Positions 27,371 through 36,685 of a stretch of 64,000 nucleotides of DNA are shown one piece after another. Source of the stretch: Streptomyces sp. NBC_01481 (lineage in GTDB: Bacteria > Actinomycetota > Actinomycetes > Streptomycetales > Streptomycetaceae); contig NZ_JAPEPT010000001.1 in the NCBI RefSeq assembly GCF_026339995.1, positions 756,501-820,500 of the forward strand, given 5' to 3'. Made by a program: the position numbers and the translations under genes. Each line of letters starts with the position of its first letter. Position 1 is the first letter of the stretch. The notes below the pieces were generated by a model. It was not told the origin of the DNA and did not search any database. It was given only the letters and a program-made list of their open reading frames with translations.

Positions 27371-29425
27371 ATGAAGATTTCTTTCCTCATCCACACGATT
27401 TACGGCATCGGCGGGACCATCCGGACCACGCTGAACCTCGCCGAGGAACTCGCCGACCGGCATGAGGTGGAAATCGTCTCGGTCTTCCGGCACCGCGACG
27501 ACCCGATCTTCGCCATCGACCCGCGCGTCACCGTCGTACCCCTCGTCGACACCCGCCCCGCCTCCCCGTCCAACGAGACGAAGCACCCGCTCCAGCTGGA
27601 GCCCGCAGCGTGCCTGCCCCGGTCCGAGGCGCGGTACAAGGAGTACAGCAGGCTCACCGACGAGCGGGTGCAGGCCCACTACGCGGGCTCCGACGCGGAT
27701 GTGGTCATCGGAACCCGGCCCGGACTCGTCGCGTACGTCGCGCAGTTCGGCCCGGAGGGCGCCGTGCTCATCGGGCAGGAGCACATGACGCACAACCATC
27801 ACAAGCCCGAGCTGCGCGCCGAGATGTACGACCACCTCGCACGGCTCGACGCCTTTGTGACGGTCTCCGAGGGAGACGCCGCCTCCTACCGCGCGCAGAT
27901 GCCGCTGCCCGGCACCCGCGTGCTCGCCATTCCCAACAGCGTGCCCGAGCCGATGGTTGTGCCGTCCGACACCTCCGGGACGACCGTGGTGGTGGCGGGA
28001 CGCCTCGCCTCGGAGAAGAAGTACCAAGTGCTCATCGAGGCCTTCGGCAAGGTCGTCGCCGCCCGGCCCGAGTGGACGCTGCGGATCTGCGGCTGGGGCA
28101 ACCAGAAGGACCGGCTCCGCCGGAAGATCGACGAGCTCGGCCTCTACAACAGCGTCCATCTCATGGGTCCCCGTTCGCCCATCGAGCCGGAGTGGGTCAA
28201 GGGCGCGATCGCAGTTTCCACTTCACGGCACGAATCCTTCGGCATGACGCTCGTGGAGGCCATGCGCTGCGGTCTGCCGGTCGTCAGCACGGACTGCGAC
28301 TACGGCCCGAGGGAGATCATCGAGGACGGGGTGGACGGGCTGCTCGTCCCGGTCGGTGACGTCGAGGCCATCGCCGATGCCCTGTTGAAGCTCATCGACG
28401 ACGAGGAACTGCGCCGCCGGATGGGCGCGGCCGCGCTGCGCAACGCGCGTCGCTTCGCCCCAGGTCCGGTCGCCAAGCAGTACGAGGAGCTCTTCGCGGA
28501 GCTGGGCGCGGCCACGGCCTCGCGCGGAGGCGCGGGCCACGTAGCGAGGGCGGCGGGGGAGCAGTTCACGCCCCTCGCCGACTGCCTGGTTGCCGATGAC
28601 GGCGGGCTGACGGTCAGTCTGGTCCCAGGCGGTGGCCGGCCCGTCGGCCGTGGTGCCGGACTGCACCTGGTGTGTACGCACCCGGACGCCGCGGTCGAGG
28701 CGCGGCGCTTCGCGTTCGACGCGGAGGGGCGGGCGAGGGTGCCGGCCGGTGCCCAGTTCCCGGAGGGCGTGTGGACCTGCCAGGTCGAGCTGCCGGACGG
28801 CGAGCGGATCGCGCTGGCGGCCCGGGCCGTCGACCAGCGCGGATCGATGCGGGCCGTGGCCCGTACGCCCGCGGGCGGCCCGGTCCGCAATCTCGTCCCG
28901 TATGTGAAGAAGGGAGTGCTCTCCCTGCGGTCCTGGGTCAGGCCGGTCCACGCCGAGGTCGGTGAGATCCGGCTCACTGGGCAGAAGATCACCATCTCCG
29001 GGCGGCTGTTCGCCCCGGGCACTCCCGCCGGCGACCCGGCTCTGCTGCTGCGCCGCCGTGGTAAGGCTCACGCCGAGCTGACGTTCCCGGCGAGCCGCGA
29101 GGGAGCGGACGGCTTCCGGGCCACCGTCCCGTGCGCGGCTCCGGCGGACCGCCAGTCGGATGCGCACGACGTCTGGGACCTGTGGCTGCGCCCTGCGCCC
29201 GACGCGCAGCCGGTCAGGCTCGCGCGGGTCCTGGACGACGTGGTGGAGAAGGGTTCCCTCTTCCCGTATCCCGGCATCGACCTGCGCAAGAGACGCCCCC
29301 TGGCGACGCTGCGCGGGGTGGCCCGCAGACTCGGCGGCAAACCGCAGGAGCTGGTCACGGTCAAGGTCTTCTACAGCGCGGCCAATGAGCTCGTACTGAA
29401 CGTTGTCGACAAGCCGATCAAGTAG
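27371..29425 (+). CDS. GT4-family glycosyltransferase with ~280-residue C-terminal extension
   Basis: A 684-residue protein. Residues 1-385 form a GT-B transferase: MKISFLIHTIYGIGGTIRT, VTVSEGDAASYR, VVAGRLASEKKYQVLIEAF, and the E-x7-E donor motif at E288/E296 (ESFGMTLVEAMRCGLPVVS). The remainder (from ~390) contains beta-rich segments (ISGRLFAPGTPAGDPALLLRRRG) of unknown type, like the accessory domains fused to teichoic-acid enzymes of actinomycetes. ATG 27371 follows GGAGCG; the frame is open upstream to 27206 without coding character. It heads a same-strand group with the CDP-polyol synthase and TagF-like genes. The poly-alditol-phosphate linkage context is inferred from those neighbours. 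Confidence 0.8.
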   Translation: MKISFLIHTIYGIGGTIRTTLNLAEELADRHEVEIVSVFRHRDDPIFAIDPRVTVVPLVDTRPASPSNETKHPLQLEPAACLPRSEARYKEYSRLTDERVQAHYAGSDADVVIGTRPGLVAYVAQFGPEGAVLIGQEHMTHNHHKPELRAEMYDHLARLDAFVTVSEGDAASYRAQMPLPGTRVLAIPNSVPEPMVVPSDTSGTTVVVAGRLASEKKYQVLIEAFGKVVAARPEWTLRICGWGNQKDRLRRKIDELGLYNSVHLMGPRSPIEPEWVKGAIAVSTSRHESFGMTLVEAMRCGLPVVSTDCDYGPREIIEDGVDGLLVPVGDVEAIADALLKLIDDEELRRRMGAAALRNARRFAPGPVAKQYEELFAELGAATASRGGAGHVARAAGEQFTPLADCLVADDGGLTVSLVPGGGRPVGRGAGLHLVCTHPDAAVEARRFAFDAEGRARVPAGAQFPEGVWTCQVELPDGERIALAARAVDQRGSMRAVARTPAGGPVRNLVPYVKKGVLSLRSWVRPVHAEVGEIRLTGQKITISGRLFAPGTPAGDPALLLRRRGKAHAELTFPASREGADGFRATVPCAAPADRQSDAHDVWDLWLRPAPDAQPVRLARVLDDVVEKGSLFPYPGIDLRKRRPLATLRGVARRLGGKPQELVTVKVFYSAANELVLNVVDKPIK

Positions 29426-29618
29426 CCGTGCGCACTCGTGGCAACTGTGGTTTCAGTCACCCGGACTGGGCGCCGGGACCCAGCAGTATCCCCTGTCCAG
29501 GGGGTGAACGCCCGGTTTCGCGGAGGTGTGGGGTGCTTGACCACCGCCTTGCGAGACCGTCACGGAGAGTGCGACCATCAGCCCGTCCCCCATTCGTCGC
29601 AAGGTAGGTCGGTCGTCT

Positions 29619-31118
29619 GTGTCTGTGCCGCACGTAGCCAAGCCCCGCACTACAGCCGTTGTGCTCGCCGGTGGTACCGGTCAGAGAGTGGGACTGGCGA
29701 TCCCGAAGCAGCTGCTGAAGATTGCCGGCAAGGCCGTTATCGAGCACACACTGTCGATCTTCGAGCAGGCGGAGTCCGTCGACAACGTCATCGTACTGAT
29801 GGCGCCGGGTTTCGTGCCGGATGTGGAGCGGATCATCGCCAGGGCCGGACTCACCAAGGTGACGAAGGTGATTGAGGGTGGCGCGACCCGCAACGAGACC
29901 ACCGAGCGCGCCATCGAGGCGCTCAGCGAGGGGCTTGCCGAGGGTGAGGACCACAACGTCCTCTTCCACGACGCTGTCCGTCCGCTTCTGTCACAGCGTG
30001 TGATCAAGGCGTGCGTCGACGCCCTCGACCGCTATCAGGCCGTCGATGTCGCAATTCCGTCCGCGGACACGATCATCGTGACCCGGACCCACGGCGAGGA
30101 CGGCGAGTTCATCACCGACGTCCCGGACCGCTCGCGGCTGCGCCGTGGCCAGACCCCGCAGGCCTTCAAGCTCTCCACCATCCGGCGGGCCTACGAGATC
30201 GCGGCCGGCGACCCCAACTTCCAGGCGACCGACGACTGCAGCGTCGTGCTCAGGTACCTGCCCGACGTGCCGATCTATGTGGTCGCGGGCGACGAGTACA
30301 ACATGAAGGTCACGCAGCCGGTCGACGTCTTCATCGCCGACAAGCTCTTCCAGCTGGCATCCAGCGCGGCCCCGCGCCAGGCCGACGCCGCCGCCTACCG
30401 CGAGCTGCTGACCGGCAAGACGCTGGTGGTCTTCGGTGGTTCGTACGGCATCGGCGCGGACATCTGCGCCATCGCGAAGCAGTACGGCGCCCATGTCTAC
30501 GCGCTGGGCCGCTCCACCACCGGTACGCACGTGGAGAATCCCGAGCATGTCGACGACGCTCTTTCCCGCGCGTATGCCGAGACGGGCCGGGTCGACTACG
30601 TCATCAACACGGCCGGTGTGCTGCGTATCGGCAAGCTGGCCGAGACCGACAACAGCACCATCCAGGAAGCGCTGAACGTCAACTACCTCGCGCCGGTGCA
30701 GATCGCTCGTGCCTCGTACAAGTATCTGGCGGAGACGAAGGGGCAGCTGCTCCTCTACACCTCCTCCAGCTACACCCGCGGTCGCGCCGAGTACAGCCTC
30801 TATTCGTCGACCAAGGCGGCCATGGTGAATCTCACCCAGGCCCTTTCCGACGAATGGGCGGGCGACGGAATTCGCGTCAACTGCGTGAATCCCGAGCGCA
30901 CCGCTACTCCCATGCGCACCAAGGCTTTCGGCACGGAACCGGAGGGCTCGCTGCTCTCTTCCGAGGCCGTGGCAAGGACCTCGCTGGACGTCCTGCTGTC
31001 CGAACTCACCGGCCATGTCATCGATGTCCGGCAGCAGGATCCGACGCGTGAGGCGAGCGAGGCATCAGACTTCGAGAAGGCCCTCGAAGCCGTTCTGGAC
31101 CGCCAGGAAGATGTGTAA
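29619..31118 (+). CDS. Fused cytidylyltransferase/short-chain reductase (CDP-ribitol synthase type)
   Basis: A 499-residue two-domain enzyme. The N-terminal domain (~1-240) is an IspD/TarI-like cytidylyltransferase: VLAGGTGQRVGLAIPKQLL (CTP loop), DAVRPLLSQRV and RRGQTPQAFKL. The C-terminal domain (~265-495) is a short-chain dehydrogenase: GGSYGIG (273-279), NTAGVLRIGKLAETD, SSSY and catalytic Y395/K399 (YSSTK). The same architecture is known from the bifunctional Haemophilus capsule enzymes Acs1/Bcs1, which reduce ribulose-5-phosphate and make CDP-ribitol. GTG 29619 has AAGGTAGG upstream. The product would be the donor for the TagF-like transferase encoded next. It is unlikely to be the isoprenoid enzyme IspD, because that enzyme is not fused to a reductase of this kind. 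Confidence 0.83.
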   Translation: MSVPHVAKPRTTAVVLAGGTGQRVGLAIPKQLLKIAGKAVIEHTLSIFEQAESVDNVIVLMAPGFVPDVERIIARAGLTKVTKVIEGGATRNETTERAIEALSEGLAEGEDHNVLFHDAVRPLLSQRVIKACVDALDRYQAVDVAIPSADTIIVTRTHGEDGEFITDVPDRSRLRRGQTPQAFKLSTIRRAYEIAAGDPNFQATDDCSVVLRYLPDVPIYVVAGDEYNMKVTQPVDVFIADKLFQLASSAAPRQADAAAYRELLTGKTLVVFGGSYGIGADICAIAKQYGAHVYALGRSTTGTHVENPEHVDDALSRAYAETGRVDYVINTAGVLRIGKLAETDNSTIQEALNVNYLAPVQIARASYKYLAETKGQLLLYTSSSYTRGRAEYSLYSSTKAAMVNLTQALSDEWAGDGIRVNCVNPERTATPMRTKAFGTEPEGSLLSSEAVARTSLDVLLSELTGHVIDVRQQDPTREASEASDFEKALEAVLDRQEDV

Positions 31119-31141
31119 CAATCGTTCGTTAAAGTAATTAT

Positions 31142-31221
31142 CGGGCCTTTGTGGTCGCCCTGAGGCGAAAACCTTGAGGCGAGGACAGAGGCCCGAGTTT
31201 GTGAAGCCCCACCTTCACAAA
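31142..31221 (+). promoter_or_regulatory. Two consecutive hairpins before the TagF-like gene
   Basis: An imperfect stem, CGGGCCTTTGT...ACAGAGGCCCG (31142-31195), is followed by the perfect 9-bp stem TTTGTGAAG/CTTCACAAA (31198-31221). They lie after an A+T-rich patch (31118-31140) unusual for this genome. The first may terminate the upstream transcript and the second may lie in the leader of the next gene. Confidence 0.5.
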
Positions 31222-31268
31222 ACCCGCCAAACGTGAATCAACCGGCACCCCCTTGGAGCAGGTTCTTC

Positions 31269-33377
31269 GTGATTTCGACCGCCATTCGACTCGCTCGCGT
31301 CGGCAGCCGGTCAGAGCTGGCCGCAGCGGCTCTGATGGGACTCGGCTATCCGTGCGTGATGATCGCCGCACTGATCCCGAACCTCTGGTTCTTCGCGGCT
31401 GCCGCTGCCGTGACCTACCTCGCCGACTGGTATCTGCACCAGAAGGGCAGCTACCTGGTCAACCGGCTCAACAAGGTCCGGGCCGGTCTGCCGATCCGCT
31501 TCCTGCTGCGTCAGCTGCTGCTGGTTCTGCTGCTCGCCCGTGAGGGTCTGGCGGAGACCAACTTCTTCTACGCGGCCGTCGCCGGGTTCCTGATCTTCTA
31601 CGGCCTCCAGGCACCGCAGGGCGCGCTCACGACCCTGATCCGCCTGCGCCGCACGATGCCGGTCGTCACGCGCAACGTCGACCTGAACGCTGTACGCATC
31701 CCCGACGCGCCGCCGAACGCGCTGCTGCGCCGCTCCGGCGAGAAGATGCTCCACCTCGACATCCCGGCCATGGTCGGCGTGGTGATCGCCGCGGGGACCG
31801 GCAAGCACGTCATCGGATACGTGGGCGTCGCCGTCACTCTCGTCCTCGGAGTGCTCTACACGGCCGCCCTCGTCCCGTATCTGCGGCGCAGCCGCCGGGT
31901 GCCGGGCGCGGCCGCCGTGCTCAAGGGCGTCCAGACCTGGCTGCGCGAGTACCAGCCGACCGTCGTCCTGTACTTCTCCGGCTCCGACGAGTCCGCGTAC
32001 CAGGTCAACATGTGGCTCGAGACGATGGAGCAGATCGACGGCCGGCCGCTGATCATCATGCGTGAACGCGGCATGGTGAAGAAGCTCACCGCGACCGCGG
32101 TACCGGTCATCTGCGTGCCCGGCGGCATGCATCTGATGAGCCTCGACCTGTCCTCGGTCCGCGTCGCGCTGTACCCGGCCAACGTCGGAAAGAACATCCA
32201 CAACCTGCGCGTGCCGACCATGAAGCACGTCTTCATCGGTCACGGCGACAGCGACAAGCTGGCCAGCGTCAACCCGTTCAGCAAGGTGTACGACGAGGTG
32301 TGGACCGCGGGCCGCGCGGGCCGCGACCGCTACGCCCTGGCCGACGTCGGTGTGCGCGACCAGGACATCGTCGAGGTGGGCCGCCCGCAGCTGGCTCCCA
32401 TCACCTCATGGGCCGGCACCCCGAAGAACCCCATCCCCACGGTGCTGTACGCCCCCACCTGGGAGGGCTGGGACGACAATCCGGGCAACACCTCCCTGCT
32501 GCTGGCAGGCGAGAACATCGTCCGGCGGCTGCTGGAGGCCGAGAAGCCGGTCCGCGTCATCTACAAGCCGCACCCCTTCACCGGCATCCGCAACAAGAAG
32601 GCCCTGGCCGTCCACGAGCGCATCACCGCGATGGTGCGCGCCGCGGCCGCCGAGCGTGCCGTCGACCCCCGCTGGGCCGGCGAAGCCGCCGCCACCCAGT
32701 CGGACCAGGCCGAGGCGAAGGCCGAACTGACCCGTATCCAGGCCCGGTTGGCCGAGCTGTCCAAGCCCGGCCGCGCGGGCGGCGACGAGTCGGAGGAGTC
32801 ACGGGTCTCCCTCGCCGACCCGGAGCGCCAGGCCGAGATCAAGAGGCTGCGGGCCGAGTGGAACGACGCGTACTGGCGCTCCTGCGGCTGGTGGGAGCAC
32901 CGGGTCGTCGCGGGCTCCGAGCCCAAGCTGTACGACTGCTTCAACGAGGCCGACGGCATGGTCTCCGACATCTCCAGCGTGGTCTCGGACTTCATCGCGA
33001 GCGGCAAGCCCTACGCCGTGACCGACTCGGGCCAACTGGGCGAGGAGGAGTTCAAGCGGCAGAACACCGCCGTACGGGCCGCGGTCATCCTCTCCAACAG
33101 CGCCGAGGAACTGAGCGAGCTGCTCGACGCGGTGGCGGATCGTTCCGGCGACAAGCTGGTGGACGCCAGACGCGAGTTGAAGCGCTATCTGCTCGGCCCG
33201 GACGAGCCCAGCTCGATCGAGCTGTTCAACGCGGCCGTACGGCGGCTGTCGGCCAAGGCCGAGGCACGCAACGCCGGTGTGGAGCAGCGCATCGGAGGCC
33301 AGCTCATCGGCGAGCTCGACCCCGAGTCGGAGACCCCGGACGCGGAGTCCCAGGAGTCGACCCCGGTCGCACGCTGA
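31269..33377 (+). CDS. TagF-like CDP-alditol:poly(alditol phosphate) transferase
   Basis: A 702-residue membrane-attached transferase. The N-terminal ~220 residues hold several membrane spans (LIPNLWFFAAAAAVTYLADW, FFYAAVAGFLIFYGL, VGVAVTLVLGVLYTAALVPY). The C-terminal half has the TagB/TagF signatures: GHGDSDK (324-330), TVLYAPTWEGWDDN, YKPHPF around K433-F437 and SDISSVVSDF from residue 566. A charged insertion of ~90 residues, predicted coiled coil (EAKAELTRIQARLAEL), interrupts the domain between the KPHP and SDISS motifs. GTG 31269 has GGAGCAGG 6 nt upstream; GTG 31233 has none. It would polymerise or prime polyol-phosphate units from the CDP-alditol made by the preceding gene. Confidence 0.8.
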   Translation: MISTAIRLARVGSRSELAAAALMGLGYPCVMIAALIPNLWFFAAAAAVTYLADWYLHQKGSYLVNRLNKVRAGLPIRFLLRQLLLVLLLAREGLAETNFFYAAVAGFLIFYGLQAPQGALTTLIRLRRTMPVVTRNVDLNAVRIPDAPPNALLRRSGEKMLHLDIPAMVGVVIAAGTGKHVIGYVGVAVTLVLGVLYTAALVPYLRRSRRVPGAAAVLKGVQTWLREYQPTVVLYFSGSDESAYQVNMWLETMEQIDGRPLIIMRERGMVKKLTATAVPVICVPGGMHLMSLDLSSVRVALYPANVGKNIHNLRVPTMKHVFIGHGDSDKLASVNPFSKVYDEVWTAGRAGRDRYALADVGVRDQDIVEVGRPQLAPITSWAGTPKNPIPTVLYAPTWEGWDDNPGNTSLLLAGENIVRRLLEAEKPVRVIYKPHPFTGIRNKKALAVHERITAMVRAAAAERAVDPRWAGEAAATQSDQAEAKAELTRIQARLAELSKPGRAGGDESEESRVSLADPERQAEIKRLRAEWNDAYWRSCGWWEHRVVAGSEPKLYDCFNEADGMVSDISSVVSDFIASGKPYAVTDSGQLGEEEFKRQNTAVRAAVILSNSAEELSELLDAVADRSGDKLVDARRELKRYLLGPDEPSSIELFNAAVRRLSAKAEARNAGVEQRIGGQLIGELDPESETPDAESQESTPVAR

Positions 33378-33449
33378 ACTGCGTGACGCGGAGTGGGTGT
33401 GCGCTGTCCAGCCGGTGAAATGACCGCGCACCCGCCCCGCGCCCTGGCA

Positions 33450-33455
33450 TAGATT
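33450..33455 (+). promoter_or_regulatory. -10 box of proB, predicted leaderless start
   Basis: TAGATT ends 7 nt before GTG 33463, so transcription would begin at or next to the start codon. No ribosome site is present. Confidence 0.5.
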
Positions 33456-33462
33456 CGGCACT

Positions 33463-34590
33463 GTGACAGTGGCAAGACAGCAGGTAACGCAAGCCCGCAG
33501 GATCGTCGTCAAGGTCGGATCGTCCTCGCTGACCACGGCATCAGGAGGGCTCGACGCCGACCGCGTCGACGCCCTGGTCGACGTGCTGGCCAAGGTCCGC
33601 AGCGGCGGCGAGAAGGAGATAGTGCTGGTCTCCTCCGGCGCCATCGCCGCCGGTCTCGCACCGCTGGGCCTGGCCCGCCGCCCCAAGGACCTCGCCCGCC
33701 AGCAGGCGGCCGCCAGTGTCGGCCAGGGCCTGCTGGTCGCCCGCTACACAGCCTCCTTCGCCCGCTACGGCGTACGCGTCGGCCAGGTGCTCCTCACCAC
33801 CGACGACACCAGCCGCCGCGCCCATTACCGCAACGCCTACCGGACCCTGGACCAGCTGCTCGACATGGGCGCCGTCCCGGTCGTCAACGAGAACGACACC
33901 GTCGCCACGGACGAGATCCGCTTCGGCGACAACGACCGGCTCGCCGCCCTCGTCGCCCATCTCGTACGGGCCGATCTGCTTGTCCTCCTCTCCGACGTCG
34001 ACGGGCTGTACGACGGGGATCCGGCCAGGCCCGGCACCTCGCGGATCGAAGAGGTGCGCGGCCCGGAGGACATCGCACACGTACAGATCGGCAGCGCGGG
34101 CAAGGCGGGCGTCGGCACCGGTGGCATGGTCACCAAGGTCGAGGCCGCCAGGATCGCCGCGGCGGCGGGTGTCCCCGTCGTCCTCACCTCGGCAGTCCGC
34201 GCGGCCGACGCCCTCGCGGGCCGCGCCACCGGCACGTACTTCCACAGCACCGGACGCCGCTCGGCCGACCGGCTCCTCTGGCTCGCCCACGCCTCGACCC
34301 CGCAGGGCGCACTGACCCTCGACGACGGCGCGGTTCGGGCAGTGGTGCAGGGCAGGAAGTCGCTTCTGCCGGCCGGGATCGCCGCCGTCGAGGGTGAGTT
34401 CAGCGCGGGCGACCCGGTCGAGCTGCGCGACACCGCGGGCCGGGCCGTGGCCCGTGGGCTCGTCAACTTCGACGCCAAGGAAATCCCGCAGCTGCTCGGC
34501 CGCTCGACCCGGGAACTCGCCGAGGAACTCGGCCCGGCATACGAGCGTGAAGTCGTACACAGGGACGATCTGGTCGTCCTGCACCCCTGA
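33463..34590 (+). CDS. proB: Glutamate 5-kinase
   Basis: A 375-residue enzyme for the first step of proline synthesis, phosphorylating glutamate with ATP. The amino-acid kinase domain starts [14 protein letters not shown] and contains [27 protein letters not shown] and [15 protein letters not shown]-terminal PUA domain covers the last ~90 residues ([15 protein letters not shown]). GTG 33463 has no Shine-Dalgarno sequence but lies just after a -10 box. proA is separated from it by one small gene on the same strand. Confidence 0.97.
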   Translation: MTVARQQVTQARRIVVKVGSSSLTTASGGLDADRVDALVDVLAKVRSGGEKEIVLVSSGAIAAGLAPLGLARRPKDLARQQAAASVGQGLLVARYTASFARYGVRVGQVLLTTDDTSRRAHYRNAYRTLDQLLDMGAVPVVNENDTVATDEIRFGDNDRLAALVAHLVRADLLVLLSDVDGLYDGDPARPGTSRIEEVRGPEDIAHVQIGSAGKAGVGTGGMVTKVEAARIAAAAGVPVVLTSAVRAADALAGRATGTYFHSTGRRSADRLLWLAHASTPQGALTLDDGAVRAVVQGRKSLLPAGIAAVEGEFSAGDPVELRDTAGRAVARGLVNFDAKEIPQLLGRSTRELAEELGPAYEREVVHRDDLVVLHP

Positions 34591-34721
34591 ATCGGCTGAA
34601 AGTCCCGTCTTCTCTCGGAGACCTTCACCAAAAGCGCCCCACATCCCGTCCGGGACTGGTCAACTTTGTTGCGGAGGCATGGCGGGGACAGCAGGACGAC
34701 ACATACAACAGGAGGCCGCCG

Positions 34722-35240
34722 GTGAGACGAGCGCGCCCAGGGGATGTGCCCCGAGGGACGGGGGGCTTCCCCCACGCCCGGAGGGCCGTGGGCGAGGAAC
34801 GAGCCCTGACCAGCGTCGGAGCGGGCGCCGACTTCGACGACGGCGCGGAGAGCCGGGAGAGTGCCAAGGAGACGGACACCCACGGCGAGGACCGTGTGCA
34901 GTCCAAGCTGTGGCACATCACGCTCAGCGTCTCCGGAGCCGAAGCCCCGCTCAAGGAGGTCCGCCGCGGTCTGGAACAGCTCGCGCACGACCATCCCTTC
35001 CTGCTGACCAGCCGGTACGCCAACGACCACGCGGAGATCCGCTACTGGGAGGAGGCGCGGGACCTGCACGACGCCGCGGCGGTGGCGCTGCGGCTGTGGG
35101 GCGAGCACCGTTCCAGCGCCCAGCTGCCCCCGTGGGAGATCGTGGGCCTGGAGGTCATCGACCGCCAGACCTACCACCAGCGCATCGCGGAGGGGTACGG
35201 TCCGCCGCCGGCCGCCCCGGTGGGCGTTCATCCCTTCTGA
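34722..35240 (+). CDS. Small conserved protein between proB and proA, function unknown
   Basis: A 172-residue protein. The first ~60 residues are charged and low in complexity. The folded part begins [20 protein letters not shown] and has an alternating strand/helix pattern ([49 protein letters not shown]) like a small ferredoxin-like domain. GTG 34722 is supported by GGAGG 6 nt upstream; GTG 34899 would give only the conserved part. No catalytic motif is visible. Its position suggests co-expression with proline genes, nothing more. Confidence 0.7.
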   Translation: MRRARPGDVPRGTGGFPHARRAVGEERALTSVGAGADFDDGAESRESAKETDTHGEDRVQSKLWHITLSVSGAEAPLKEVRRGLEQLAHDHPFLLTSRYANDHAEIRYWEEARDLHDAAAVALRLWGEHRSSAQLPPWEIVGLEVIDRQTYHQRIAEGYGPPPAAPVGVHPF

Positions 35241-35302
35241 GGCCTCTGTCTCGCAGTTCGGGACAGCCGACGACGCCCGCCGGGAGCCCCCGCAAAGCGC
35301 AG

Positions 35303-35308
35303 TACCCT
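35303..35308 (+). promoter_or_regulatory. -10 box of proA, predicted leaderless start
   Basis: TACCCT ends 6 nt before ATG 35315 and no ribosome site precedes the ATG. Confidence 0.5.
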
Positions 35309-35314
35309 GCGGTC

Positions 35315-36607
35315 ATGACGACGTCCTCGCCGCTTTCGCCCTACGACAACCTCTCGCCCGTCGCCCGGGCCGCCTACCGCGCCCGTGGCGCCGCCGCCGA
35401 CCTCGCCCCGCTGCCGCGCTCGGCGAAGGACGACGCGCTGCTGGCGATCGCGGACGCCCTCGAGGTCCGTACGAGCGAGATCGTCGCGGCCAACGCCGAG
35501 GACATCGCACGTGCCAGGGAGGCGGGCACCAGCGAGTCGATCATCGACCGGCTCACCCTGACCCCCGAGCGGGTGCGGGCGATCGCCGCCGACGTACGGG
35601 ACGTGGCCGCGCTGCCCGACCCTGTTGGCGAGGTGGTCCGCGGCTCGACCCTGCCCAACGGCATCGACCTGCGCCAGGTGCGCGTCCCCCTCGGCGTCGT
35701 CGGCATCATCTACGAGGCCCGTCCCAACGTCACCGTGGACGCCGCCGCGCTCTGCCTGAAGTCCGGCAACGCGGTACTGCTGCGCGGCTCCTCCTCCGCG
35801 TACGCCTCCAACAGCGCCCTGGTGAAGGTCCTGCGCGACGCGGTCGGCGGCTCGGGGCTGCCCGCCGACGCGGTGCAGCTCGTGCCCGGTGAAAGCCGCG
35901 ATTCCGTACGGGAGTTGATGCGCGCCCGCGGCCTGGTGGACGTGCTCATCCCGCGCGGCGGCGCCTCCCTGATCCGTACGGTCGTCGAGGAGTCCATCGT
36001 CCCCGTCATCGAGACGGGCACCGGCAACTGCCATGTGTACGTGGACGCGCAGACCGACATCGACATGGCCGTCGACATCCTGATCAACTCCAAGGCGCAG
36101 CGGCCGAGCGTCTGCAATGCCGCCGAGACCCTCCTGGTCCACCAGGACATCGCGGCCGAGTTCCTGCCGCGCGCGCTCGACGCCCTGGCCGAGGCCGGGG
36201 TGACCGTGCACGGCGACGAGCGGGTGCTGGAGTACGGCGACGCCACCAAGGCCACCGTCGTGGCGGCCACGGCCGAGGACTGGGAGACGGAGTACCTCTC
36301 CTACGACATCGCCGCCGCCGTCGTCGACTCGCTGGACTCGGCCGTCGCCCACATCCGGCTCTGGTCCTCCGGGCACACCGAGGCGATCGTCACCACCTCG
36401 CAGGCCGCGGCCCGCCGGTTCACCCAATTGGTGGACTCCACGACGGTCGCCGTGAACGCATCCACGCGTTTCACCGACGGTGGCCAGTTCGGATTCGGCG
36501 CCGAGATCGGGATCTCCACGCAGAAACTGCACGCACGAGGTCCGATGGGCCTTCCGGAGCTGACCTCGACGAAGTACATCGTGACAGGAGACGGTCACAC
36601 CCGGTGA
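35315..36607 (+). CDS. proA: Gamma-glutamyl phosphate reductase
   Basis: A 430-residue aldehyde-dehydrogenase-fold enzyme that reduces glutamyl-5-phosphate to the semialdehyde with NADPH, the second step of proline synthesis. [17 protein letters not shown] is conserved, the catalytic cysteine is C267 in [14 protein letters not shown], and the end [21 protein letters not shown] is the family signature. The longer upstream frame (to 34394) is a shadow of proB and the small gene. ATG 35315 directly follows a -10 box. Confidence 0.97.
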   Translation: MTTSSPLSPYDNLSPVARAAYRARGAAADLAPLPRSAKDDALLAIADALEVRTSEIVAANAEDIARAREAGTSESIIDRLTLTPERVRAIAADVRDVAALPDPVGEVVRGSTLPNGIDLRQVRVPLGVVGIIYEARPNVTVDAAALCLKSGNAVLLRGSSSAYASNSALVKVLRDAVGGSGLPADAVQLVPGESRDSVRELMRARGLVDVLIPRGGASLIRTVVEESIVPVIETGTGNCHVYVDAQTDIDMAVDILINSKAQRPSVCNAAETLLVHQDIAAEFLPRALDALAEAGVTVHGDERVLEYGDATKATVVAATAEDWETEYLSYDIAAAVVDSLDSAVAHIRLWSSGHTEAIVTTSQAAARRFTQLVDSTTVAVNASTRFTDGGQFGFGAEIGISTQKLHARGPMGLPELTSTKYIVTGDGHTR

Positions 36608-36673
36608 CTGTCGGGCGGGTCACCCGAGTGGGCAGACTTCGGACTCCGCCTGCCCAAAGCGACCGCCCAGGTT

Positions 36674-36679
36674 TACTCT
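36674..36679 (+). promoter_or_regulatory. -10 box of the 36686 gene, predicted leaderless start
   Basis: TACTCT ends 6 nt before GTG 36686. Confidence 0.45.
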
Positions 36680-36685
36680 GAAGGC

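Noticed and set aside
29619..30350. Interpretation of the cytidylyltransferase as IspD of isoprenoid synthesis
   Set aside because: Fusion to a short-chain reductase and location beside a TagF-like gene fit CDP-ribitol synthesis better; no isoprenoid gene is nearby.
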